Shown: positions 23,593 to 33,409 of the stretch, in pieces | Layout: each line of letters begins with the position of its first letter | Position numbering within the stretch: position 1 is the stretch's first letter | Assembly (NCBI RefSeq): GCF_019649055.1 | Contig: NW_026570309.1 | Coordinates: forward strand, 186,001 to 250,000 | Length of the DNA stretch: 64,000 nt | Direction: 5' to 3' | From: Paramacrobiotus metropolitanus | Lineage: Eukaryota > Tardigrada > Eutardigrada > Parachela > Macrobiotidae | Program-made: the position numbers and the translations under genes | The notes under the pieces: generated by a model | Seen by the model: only the letters and a program-made list of their open reading frames with translations | Databases searched by the model: none | Told to the model about the DNA's origin: nothing

Positions 23593-25590
23593 ATGACCAC
23601 ATCCGTCTTAAATTTTTATTTTCTGGGCACCGCTTTGTCGCGTTTGTTCCTGGTTTTTCTTCGTTTGCGGCCTCGGCTTCTGTATTCGTGTTGCCCCGAA
23701 AGAAGCAGGAACCGCCGCCAAAAAATATATCTATGCGCGGCATTGGATACTCGAAAGGTCACCGTTAATAAATGGTCAGAATCTCCTACTAAAGCGTGAC
23801 AGCGCTTCAACGTTAACCCTCCAGCGGGAGGTACCCGAAGGAGTGCGAGTTTCCTTATAAAAATCGGGATTTCCCGATGAAAAAATTCAATTAAGAAAGG
23901 GAATTTTTTGCGAGATGGTGCTGACCATAGGTCAGCCGTGGTGACCATGTTGTCGCCTGACGCCAATGCCCATGGACAGTCTACAGCATATAAACGTTTA
24001 ATTCTGTAATAACTAGTCGAAAAGTTATTACACAAAAGCAACAACTTCATTAAATAGCCCAAAAAAAGTACTTTAAAACAGAAGTATAGAAGTGGTCAAC
24101 AAGTTGACCACTGGTCAACAAGTTAACCACTGGTCAACAATAAATTAAAAATGACCAAAAGTCATTTTCATGCATTTTGACCATTACTACTGTACTGATA
24201 AAATATAGATTATTACAGTCATATGGTGCTGGACGAAGCGCTCTTTACAAAGTTTAACATAACACTTGCGTCATTTCGGGCACGCCAACCCGCCTTTATG
24301 TTTGCTTGTATTGCCTGGGGTTCTATGTTTCCTGGATTTGACCAGTGGCTACAAATGCCATTATCGGAAAAGCGGCGGGGGTAGTCCAGCTGCACTGGTG
24401 ATAGTTGCTGATTCAGATATTAGTGGTCACTATCACTTTTTGAAATGCACTAGCGGTAGGAAAGTAACCCGGAAGTAATGTGCACATCGCCAATGTGCAC
24501 AGTACAGTGTGCAACATTCTAGTTTGCAATCGCCCGAGTCCAGTCAAAGTTCCCATGTTTTTTTAAAGCTACCCAGCCCCACTTGCTTGGTTTATCCAAG
24601 TGACGCATCGCAAACATAGGTGGAAACGCGTCAGAGCGTAGTGTTGCGCTTCCATTTTACATTGTCATACACACTGTTTCCTCGAACGTGTTGCTGTCTG
24701 AACTCTGAAGGCTGACAACCTTCGAGACAATTTTACTATTTTGACCACCGCCCGGGGAGCTGATCCGCAGAAGCGCTTTTTGCCAGCTGCCGATAACCGG
24801 AACGGTGTGGCGCATGTTTGCTTACAAACCGACAGCAACTTTCCGGATACGTTATAAAAGCTGATGTCGAAATTGCACCCGCCCGTGGATTCAAGACCCT
24901 TCATGGGCAATGGTGTCAGCCGACGACACACGTTTTTCACGGACTGTGGTCATCTATGGTTCAACCTACAGTGTCCGTGTTAACCGTTTTCAGATAGAGC
25001 GTTCTCAGGTGTACCTTGTGGATTTATCTCCGGTTTAATTATTCATTCGCTAATTAATTAATTAGCAAGACCTACGACAGCTAGAAAAGTCCAAAATTAA
25101 CGATTTTTGCGGACCTGTCGTTCGTAATTAACTTGAGACAAAGGCTTCAATTACGTTTTTACTGCTGCTTCGAAGTCCCTTTTTGCTTTTTGTGCTATGG
25201 GATACCGATTAACTGTTTCGGATCACTGGGAAAAAAATCCCAAACACCTTGTCGTCGCCTGACGCCAGTGCCCGTCAACGGGTTAAAGAGAGAGTCCAGT
25301 AAAATGATATAGGTTCGCTTTACGTACTATTCTACATAAAACTTCCTTTGCCTCTTTTCAACGGCACGATAATACTGGAAGGAGAATCAGCGCTGTTATC
25401 TGACTAACGGATTCGACTTGGGTATTCGAATTATTGACAGCATGACTTCTGAAGATATTGCTGTGTGTGAGTGTTTCGACTTGTAATTGCGCCCGCAAAT
25501 TGCTGCGCGGTATATGTAAAGTGGTTGTGTACGATCTGCCACCGGAAGGACAAAAGCATCACATTGTCCCGGACGTTCTAGCAGCAGAAA
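23593..25590 (+). pseudogene. Ig-domain surface protein, copy 5, split by a TTAA element
   Basis: The left part (23593-23812) aligns with copy 4 from its start (ATGACCACATCCGTC) through the first Ig cysteine region to GACAGCGCTTCAACG. It carries frameshifts, and the cysteine codon is changed. A 1466-bp TTAA-flanked element follows. The right part resumes at 25287 and reads through the rest of the Ig fold: RCYLTNGFDLGI, then EDIAVCECFDL. It continues to DLPPEGQKHHIVPDV near 25585, again with stops between. Both halves belong to one former gene because the copy-4 alignment continues across the insertion. The stalk and anchor are gone: homology stops before the serpin cassette flank at about 25640. 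Confidence 0.8.
23817..25282 (-). mobile_element. piggyBac-type non-autonomous element, copy 2 (inverted)
   Basis: This 1466-bp copy matches the element at 9396-10864 in reverse orientation along its whole length. It begins CCCTCCAGCGGG, ends CCCGTCAACGGG, and is flanked by TTAA at 23813-23816 and 25283-25286. It contains three near-tandem copies of a GTTGACCACTGG-type word at about 24093-24140. It sits inside Ig copy 5. No transposase frame is visible. Confidence 0.8.
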
Positions 25591-25805
25591 ATGGCAGCCG
25601 GATAACAGGAAACATTTTATATAAGTTATGCATTGGAATATCGTGCCGCTCGCAGGATGGATGCCGCGCTTCTTCGTACTGTGTATGTCAGATCTGCTAA
25701 TTTATTTTCCGATTAAAATTATTTTATATGGAGAGGTGATATTAAAAAGTAATCGGCTGGAGGAAACGTTGAGATAACGCGCCGAGTCTGCTAATAAAAT
25801 TAATA

Positions 25806-25987
25806 TTATAAGCTGCCGACGCGTCCCATGAACGTCAGTAGTTGTGTGGCTTCATGCCGAATGGCAAAGAGGAATGGATGATCAGCGCGGAATGTCGGTG
25901 GTGGTTCCAAGCGTTCTTCAAAACTGCACTTCATAATGCCGATGACGGCGGTGGCCGCCGCCGCTTCCGTTCCCGCTTCGTTCACTT
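25806..25987 (-). CDS. Serpin B reactive-centre cassette B7 (most distal)
   Basis: Acceptor GTGACAG precedes AAGTGAACGAAG. Hinge [15 protein letters not shown] is intact; loop [16 protein letters not shown] gives P1-P1' Lys-Cys. The exon ends GRVGSL-stop. It is closest to the terminal exon of serpin A (both have AIRHE and TFMGRV), and their downstream flanks are homologous (25640-25805 and 20120-20278). Its use by serpin B is inferred from order and phase, because about 4.8 kb and six other cassettes separate it from shared exon 3. Confidence 0.82.
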
Positions 25988-28900
25988 CTGTCACATCAAA
26001 GAAGAAACGTTAGCGGTTATATGTGCATATACACGTACCTAGTGGTTCTTGCGCGTTTATACGAGTATTTAGCTGGTTGCTGAAATTTTACAGCGTCAAG
26101 CTGTGCATATTTTTGCACTCGTTGTTTGATTGAAAGTCCTTTGAATAATTGCCGGATATGCATGATTTCCCTGTTGTCGTTCTTTTTTGTTTTGCCGACT
26201 GCGAATCGGCGACTACTTTTCGCTCGTTTTTGAACAGAAATTATTGTATGTATGGGTAGTGTTTTATTTCAGTTGAATTTGCGGCAACAGGGTGACTTTT
26301 ATTGCGGTGTCAGCCTTAATTTTATTTAATACAGCTCTTCCAGAGTGCAAATGTTCGTGAACAATTAAGCATCGACATATTGCGTTATATAGTTAGGAAG
26401 CGAGAAATTATTATTTTTTAAAGATTGTCAATGTCGAAAGCCACGTGCAGCTCAACGGAAAAATTTCGGAAGAAAATGCAACAGCAGCGCTGCAGTATGT
26501 AGATGTACATAGATAACAGACGAATGCTATGTTTCACAGTTTTCCGACGCGACCCAGGAATGTCAGTAGACCGGTGGACTGGTGTTGGATGGCAAAGAGA
26601 AACGGGTGATCAGCACGGAAAACCGGTTTTTCCATCAGAAGGAAATTCATACTGCGCAGCATTACGCCCACAACGGCCGTGGCGGCCGCCGCTTCCGTTC
26701 CCGACTCGTTCACTTCTGTTATACAACAGCGTACGTAAATTAATTTGCGGTTATTACTGAACTGACGGAATTTGCGGTTATTACTGCACAGATGCAGTGT
26801 ACCTATAATTATGTACAGTACTACAAGCGCTGTTGTTTTCATATATGCAGATGTAAAAACTGCTAACGTGAATGGGTTATTATTACCATCTGTACAAATG
26901 CCAACTTATATAGAAGTATGTACAAAGTACGCTGTAACTGTTGCAAATAAACTAATTTTGACACTTTTCACTGCATAAGAGTTTTTTGAATTCGTCTTTT
27001 TTATTGCTGGGAGTTGTGGTCATTTGTAACAAATGATGAAGTGATAAAGAGGGAATTCAAGTGGTTTGTAAACTTTTAAACTTTTAAACTTTTAAACCTT
27101 TAAACTTTTAAACCTGCTGCACCTGGAGTACTTAAGCTGTCTTAAGGTTTATAACACTTCTTTGAATCAGCTAAAAGTTCTTGACTAATTTTTTTAGCTA
27201 CCTAAAATTTTTAAACTAATTGTTTTAGTTTTAGCCAGGTTAACCGCAGTTAACCGACTAATTAGTCGGCTAATTTTAGTTTTTTTTCATGATATGGGTA
27301 GTTCTTTATTTGGCTCAAATTTGCGGCAGCAAAGTAACCTTTATTGTGATGTCAGCCTCTTTTATTTATTGCAGCTCTTCCAAAGTCCAAATGTTCATGT
27401 GCAATAAAAGTCATAATTCTTCATAGTTACAGGAAGCGAGAAACTATTAATTTTTGTAGATTGTCTTAATGTCGAAAAGCAATGTGCAGCTCAACGGGAA
27501 AATTCCAGAAGAAAAGGAGCAGCAGTGCTGCATATATACTGGACATGACAGATTAATGCCATGTTTCACAGTTTTCCGACGCGACCCAGGAATGTCAGTA
27601 GGCCGGTGGACTGGTGTTGGATGGCGAAGAGAAACGGGTGATCAGCACGGAAAACCGGTGGTTCCACTATACGGATATTCATACTGCACAACATCACGCC
27701 CACAACGGCCGTGGCGGCTGCCGCTTCCGTTCCCGACTCGTTCACTTCTGTTACACAACAGCGTAGATACGTTAATTAGCGGTTATTACGGTACAGATGT
27801 AGTGTACCTACAATGTACAGTACTACCATCGCTTCTATTTTCATATGCAGATAAAAAAAATGCTTCCGAGAACGGGTTATTATCGCTCTCTGTGCAAATG
27901 CTAATTTTTATATGTATAGACCACAGAATACGCTGCAACTGTCGCACTAACTAATTTTGACACTTTTCAGTGCATGAGAGTGAGTTTTCCGAATTCGTCT
28001 TTTTTATTGGAGGGAGTTGCGGTTGCTTATAACAAAGGATGAAGTGATACCTTGGGAATTCAAGTGGTTTGTACTGAGTTCCTTTCTAATCCTGCTGTAC
28101 AATAAAGTGTACAGAGTGCTTAACCATACGCTAACCGTGCTTAAGGTTTACAAACACTTAATCTTTGAATACATATCGTATACGTATATCCACGCATGAG
28201 CCGCATATAAGAACATGTAATTTCCTTATTTACGTTGTTTCTTGAGTGATTGACTGCGAGGTTGCGAATGCATTTGATCTTTTTAGGCAGTAAAATACTA
28301 TTAACTATATATTTTTCCTTTGCGCCCAGTGATATAAGCAAAAAGTGGTTGTATATATGCAGTACGAATCACAGTCTTCCGACGCGACCCAGAAAAGCCA
28401 GCAGTCCGGTAGACTGGTGTTGGATGGCGAAAAGAAACGGGTGATCAGCACGGAACACTGGCGGCGCTTCCCGATGAACAAGAGCGCTTTTTTTCTTGGC
28501 AATGACCGCCGTGGCGGCGGCTGCTTCCGTGCCGGATTCGTTCACCTCTGCAATCAATCCCTCAGAAATTTAACCGCTGCTTACGGTTAAGTTTTGTTAA
28601 TAATTATTACGAAGTTTATTAAGTAATTAATTTTATCCAACCAAAAGTGGAAAGTACTGAGTTTATCGATTTTACAAATTATCAAACACTGTAATCAAAC
28701 ACATGCAGTCGAACACACCAACCAATGCCCTCGGTGTCCGTTGTCGCTAAACATTTTAAACCATAATATATTGGTGATTACATTCATTTTATTTACCATA
28801 ACACAATGTCGCTACATCCATTTAATTTATCAGATTTTTATACACCATTTTTCTTCGTTTATAGTTTTTATTTATCAAAAGTATCGTAACACGATGCTCT

Positions 28901-31900
28901 CTGGAAATGAGCAAAATTCTGTCGCGTATGAAAAAAAGTATATTCATTTCCATTCTGTTCTATATTGTTCTGTTCGACTATTCAAATGTGTTAAAATGCT
29001 GAAGTCATCGATTAACGGTGAAGGAAAGCATAAAAGACAGAAAGCTGAAAACTTGATCAGCACATCATGCAGCAGCTCAAAAGCCGAACGCGAAAATTGT
29101 GTGCTGTGTTAATAACGATGGATTAGTTTGACAAGACAACGACACGACCCAGGAAAGCCAGTAAGCCGGTGTGGCGGTGCTGGATGGCGAAGAGAAAGGG
29201 ATGGTCAGCACGGAATATGGGCGGTGGATGGGAAAGGCCGTATAGACTGCAGTCCACGGCAACGATGGCCGTGGCCGCCGCCGCTTCTGTCCCGGCCTCG
29301 TTGACCTCTGTAACCAGCCTCACGCTGTACTATTTCGCTGCACCAGCGTCACGCACGGCAATATAAATATCCTGTTAAATTAAAAATATTATTTGACTTT
29401 TGAATCTCTATAATTTAAATATAATTATAGCCGCACATGATTGGTTGTTTGAAATTTTTACAATTGCTTAATGATTCATTTCATACTTCGGTTTTTAGTT
29501 CTTTCGAGTTGTGATAAATACCCAGTACCATAACATGCGATTATATCGAACTCATGCTTCTCCGCGCAGTATACCACGTTCGAATCGCAAGCAGCTGTGT
29601 CGAGATAATCCCAAAGAGAGCGATTATAAGAGACCGGTGTTCACAATGATTCGGAAAAAATGAAGAAACAGTTGGCTCCGAAATAGAAATATGTACGCAT
29701 TGGCGGCATTGTACAGTTTTGCGACAGGACCCAGAAAGATCAGCAGATCGGTGGCCCGGTGTTGAATGGTGAAGAGAAACGGGTGAAACGGAACACCGGC
29801 GGCTCTTCCTCGCGCTTAATGCGGCTGCGACGCGCAGCGAGCACCGCCGAAGCGGCGGCTGCTTCAATGCCGGATTTGTTTACAAGGAATTAATCAGAAA
29901 TCTCTTGTCGGTAAATTCCTGCAGTTCCAAAAATTATCCATCGATTTTGTTTCTTATTTGATTTCAATAGAATGCTTTATTGCGCACGGTCTATCTTGTG
30001 TTTTGCTGTAGTTTTTTTCTTTTACCGTTGGGTAACGCTTTCTGATACTGTTTTTCGTATACCTCGTTTATATACAGTACGAGTCGTCTAGTGTCTTTTT
30101 AGCAAAGTATTTCCTTGAATAATTTCTGTTATTTTGTTTCACATTTTGTTTGTTGATTAAAACAAAAACATTCAACAGGCATAAACGTTAAAAAAATTAA
30201 AATTATGATGATTACCGCATGTCAAACTATTGGGCTGCAGGATAAGACGTTCGTGAGTAAAGAATTATATTAAATTATACTAAAGCGGACTCCGATCGCA
30301 CTTTTACAAGGCTGCGACGCGGCCCAAGAAAGCCAGTAAGCCTGTCTGGCGGTGCTGGATGGCGAAGAGGAAGGGATGGTCAGCGCGGAAAATGGGCGGT
30401 GGATTGGGATTTACGAACATACTGCAACCGAAGGCGACGATGACCGCCGTGGCCGCCGCCGCTTCCGTCCCGGCCTCGTTGACCTCTGTAAACACCCTAA
30501 TGCTAATTTTTGTTGCACCGGTGTGTATGGCGCGCATGAACACCTTCGTTCCAATGTTCTGTAATTTGTTGGTTCAATTTTTTTTGTATATGTTATCTAC
30601 GTAGATTTCTATTTGTATTATGATGATAAAAGCGTAACTGGTTTTTCGAACGACATTAATGTTGATGTGATATGGCACATGTATTTTTCCGGTACATATA
30701 TGGTATGATTCGGCTGGATTTCTATTGGTTGCCGTGATAATTGGCGGTATAAGCTCGATGCTGGGAATATTTTGCAAAAATTAATATTGATCAAAATTTC
30801 TTACCGACAAAAGCTTTGTGAATGACGTTGGACACGGCCAGTCGTTCGTTTTCCACCATCCGGCTCAAATCGGCTTCCTCGAACAGCTGTCGGACGCCCA
30901 GACTTTGCAGCACCGGCACCAGTTCGTACGATTGCTCCAGTTTGAATTTGGGCAGATACACATCAACCTGCACAGATCAGTTCCCAGAAATAAACTGTTA
31001 AACCAAAACTATGAAAATCAACCAGCTTACCAAACAAAAACTACAGTTGCCTACATGCATGATACAGCAATATAAATAAAATCACAAGGCTGTAATAAAA
31101 ACAAATCTTTTTATCTTTTTGAAGATCATAATAATTATACGGTACAATACAGTCTTTTACAGATATAGTACGAGTACCAACAAAAGAATAAGACCCTAGT
31201 CAGATGGAATTTATAAATACGTAAAACAGTTAAAGGCATACAACAAAAACATACTGTAGCAATATTCTACAAAAACAAATTACATTCCTTAATTTTCCGA
31301 ATTTCCCAGCGAAAGTTAAACAAAAATAACAGTTGACGGCAAGTGCCTATCTGTAGCTAAGCGTTGGAGTTTTATTACAAAAATATTGTTTTATTTATTT
31401 AAGCACACCTACATAATTTGGACGTGATATTTTAGAAGTACTTGATTTTTATAGTGCTTGTCCTTAATTGCTTTATAGCCAATGCACTACGAAAATGCCT
31501 TACCTCGCGTTCTGAAGCCTTCTCAACCGCATCCCGCAGCATCCGCACGCTTAACTGGCCCTCCAACTCTTTCAACCCGTTACGTTTTTTAGGCAGTACA
31601 ATAATCATGGACAGCTCGTGATTTTTATAGGGCAGACGCAGCAGCTGGAAGTGCTCGGTCTCGGTGTAGCCGGCCTGCAGGGACTTGTGCATGAGATCGA
31701 CCTTGGAAGTCTGCCCGTTTAGATTGGTGAAATCGGCGTCCTTGTAGGTGGCATGCTCCTCGAATTCCTTGTGCCACTGCGCCTTGAAGTAGATGGCGTT
31801 GACCAGGACGAAAGCGGTGTCCGGGGTCACTGTCTGCGTGCTGACGAGGTCACGGATTTTGTTGTGGGTCTGCTTCTCCACCCACTGGTTGATCTCGGCG

Positions 31901-32990
31901 ACGGCGCCAGCCGGATTGTTTTCGAAATCAGTTTCACCCACTTCGCTTTTCAATTTATCTACCGGGAAAATTATCGATTTTATACTCAGATGTGTTTACT
32001 GATATTGTAAAATTTAACTTATTGATCATTTTGCTTAATAATTAATCGAAAATTATAAAATATTTTTCTTAGTTTAAATTTATTGACATGAATTGCATTT
32101 ACTCATTAATATTGTGAATTTCCCAATTGATTAAATTTATTGAATAATTCATTGATTCATCATTTCTAATGAAAAATATCGATTATTTTTCGTAATACTG
32201 CAGAGTTTTTTATTTGAATATATATGTCATTACAGTAAGCAAATACTCGTAACAATTTCGTCTCGGTTGCAATCGTAGCTAAAATCGAGATTATCTGGAT
32301 TAATTTACAACTATTATGATTAATTTACTATCGAGCTGTTTCTGCCCAGCCAACAACGAGAATAAATTAGAAAAATTTTAGTACCAGACTATAAATCATC
32401 ATTAAACAATTTAAACCGATAACGGTACGGCAACTGCTAAATATTTAAAATCAATAACTGGCTAATGGGTACAGATAAGATTTTTATCGTATGCAAATAA
32501 TGTAACTACATAAAAACTACGCGAGTAACTGGGCTTTTCAAACCATATTCGCCGGCATACTGTAGATCAGCGCGATAAAATATAATTTTTGTTTTATTTA
32601 TTGTTATGATGTACCTTTAATGGTGGCTTTGAAATCGGCTTTCACATGCAATCCCTTCCGCAAGTACGCTTTATTGGCCAGCGCCAAGTGATAGTTCTCC
32701 ACACCATCGTCATTTTTGCTGGGCACAAACACCCGCAACACCTCCCCGTACACATCCAAAAGCTGCTGCTCGTTGCCGCCGAAGGCTTTCTCCAGATGCA
32801 GCGTGTTGGCCATCTCCTGTTTCGTGCTGCCATCCGCGCCCAAATACGCCAGGAGCAGTGCGCTCTGGATGCTCAACGGCGACAGGAATGCATTCTTTTC
32901 CGCATTCTCTTTATCCTGGATAATATTCTGGTAAATCTTCAAGGAGAACTGATCGGCCGCTTCGCGGAATTCCTCCAGATTGGGCGCCAT
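25806..32990 (-). CDS. Serpin with an array of alternative reactive-centre exons (serpin B)
   Basis: The shared exons on the minus strand are 32990-32615, 31958-31504 and 30967-30805. They encode the serpin body up to [10 protein letters not shown] and end in phase 1 (GTC G). Downstream lie seven mutually similar terminal exons (separate entries), six of them intact. Each starts after an AG acceptor with AA or AG that completes a Glu codon, encodes hinge, reactive loop and C-terminal strands, and ends with its own stop. Any intact one gives a complete serpin of 390-392 residues. There is no signal peptide ([16 protein letters not shown]), so the products should be intracellular. Alternative reactive-loop exons are known in Manduca serpin-1 and Drosophila Spn4, where splicing changes protease specificity without changing the scaffold. 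AATAAA-type signals on the minus strand follow several cassettes, which suggests alternative last exons. Splicing itself is inferred from sequence. Confidence 0.9.
26534..26715 (-). CDS. Serpin B reactive-centre cassette B6
   Basis: Acceptor TATAACAG precedes AAGTGAACGAG. Hinge [15 protein letters not shown] is intact; loop [16 protein letters not shown] gives P1-P1' Leu-Arg by counting, or Arg-Ser with a one-residue shift (the pair of antithrombin). The exon ends GRVGKL-stop. It differs from B5 mainly within the P1' side of the loop. Confidence 0.87.
27566..27747 (-). CDS. Serpin B reactive-centre cassette B5
   Basis: Acceptor GTAACAG precedes AAGTGAACGAG. Hinge [15 protein letters not shown] is intact; loop [16 protein letters not shown] gives P1-P1' Leu-Cys. 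The exon ends GRVGKL-stop. It is nearly identical outside the loop to B6, and the 3' flanks of both are homologous over several hundred bases, so B5 and B6 are a recent tandem duplication. Confidence 0.87.
28369..28547 (-). CDS. Serpin B reactive-centre cassette B4
   Basis: Acceptor GATTGCAG precedes AGGTGAACGAATCC. Hinge [15 protein letters not shown] is intact. Loop [15 protein letters not shown] has a lysine triplet before Ser, giving P1-P1' Lys-Ser, so trypsin-like proteases are the predicted targets. The exon ends GRVGRL-stop. Length is 179 nt, with a loop one residue shorter than B5 and B6. Confidence 0.87.
29123..29307 (-). CDS. Serpin B reactive-centre cassette B3
   Basis: Acceptor GGTTACAG precedes AGGTCAACGAGG. 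Hinge [15 protein letters not shown] is intact, with loop [15 protein letters not shown], one residue shorter than B1. The exon ends GRVVVLSN-stop, two residues longer at the C terminus than the others. P1-P1' by counting is Cys-Ser, or Asp-Cys if the register moves by one. Length is 185 nt with the frame kept. Confidence 0.85.
29705..29888 (-). pseudogene. Decayed serpin B reactive-centre cassette B2
   Basis: This is recognisable as a cassette by [14 protein letters not shown] and, later, HPFLFTIQH and a LLIFLG core. The acceptor AG is missing (CTTGTAAAC where the others have CAG). About four bases are lost inside FRADHPF, which shifts the frame, and the hinge P14 Thr is Ile. The loop is strikingly basic ([12 protein letters not shown]), unlike any intact cassette, so a basic-specific inhibitor seems to have been lost. 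Confidence 0.75.
30304..30485 (-). CDS. Serpin B reactive-centre cassette B1
   Basis: This is the first alternative terminal exon after the shared exons. Acceptor TTTACAG precedes AGGTCAACGAGG. Hinge [15 protein letters not shown] is intact, the loop continues [16 protein letters not shown], and [11 protein letters not shown] and GRVAAL-stop end the exon. Counting hinge Gly as P15 puts Gly-Cys at P1-P1'; a one-residue shift gives Cys-Ser. Length is 182 nt, as in most of the other cassettes. Confidence 0.85.
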
Positions 32991-33164
32991 ATTTTAATAC
33001 AGTTAACCGATCGAAAAAAAATCGAAGAACACAGAAGCCGACGGTTGGAGTGTAAAATGCAGAAGAGAAAGTTTTGTTCGAGGGTTATTAGTATGCAGAA
33101 TAAAACTGGTTTGCGATATGAATGCAGAAAGCCGACCGGTTGCCGGATCAATAGCGGCATGCGC

Positions 33165-33171
33165 CTTTATA
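33165..33171 (-). promoter_or_regulatory. TATA box of serpin B
   Basis: On the minus strand GCATATAAAGGCGCATGCCGC lies 175 bases before the start codon and matches the serpin A promoter almost exactly. Both serpins probably share expression control. Confidence 0.65.
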
Positions 33172-33409
33172 TGCAAGCAACCGAAGATATGGGCGGATGA
33201 GTCAACCGTCTGTCTGAAGGTCGTTTGAGGACAGGAATTATAATGCATCGTAATGCATCTCCAATCTTCGCGTGCCTGGTGCCGGGTGCGCTTATTTAAC
33301 TCTCCACAGTAGACGGTAAAGAGGAACTGCAATTTTCCACAAAAATCAGTTACTAACACGGTTGCTTTATTAGAGAAAAAGATATCGGTTGATTTTAGCA
33401 ATATGATTA

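Noticed and set aside
27469-27954. 161-codon plus-strand ORF over cassette B5
   Set aside because: Antisense of the serpin cassette. The equivalent frame around B6 is broken by a stop, so it is not conserved.
31938-31990. Longer serpin exon 2 reading upstream through ATAATTTTCCCGGTAG
   Set aside because: The two serpins differ by one base there, so the frame is not kept. Taking the acceptor at GGTAG gives phase 1, equal exon lengths and a gap-free serpin alignment.
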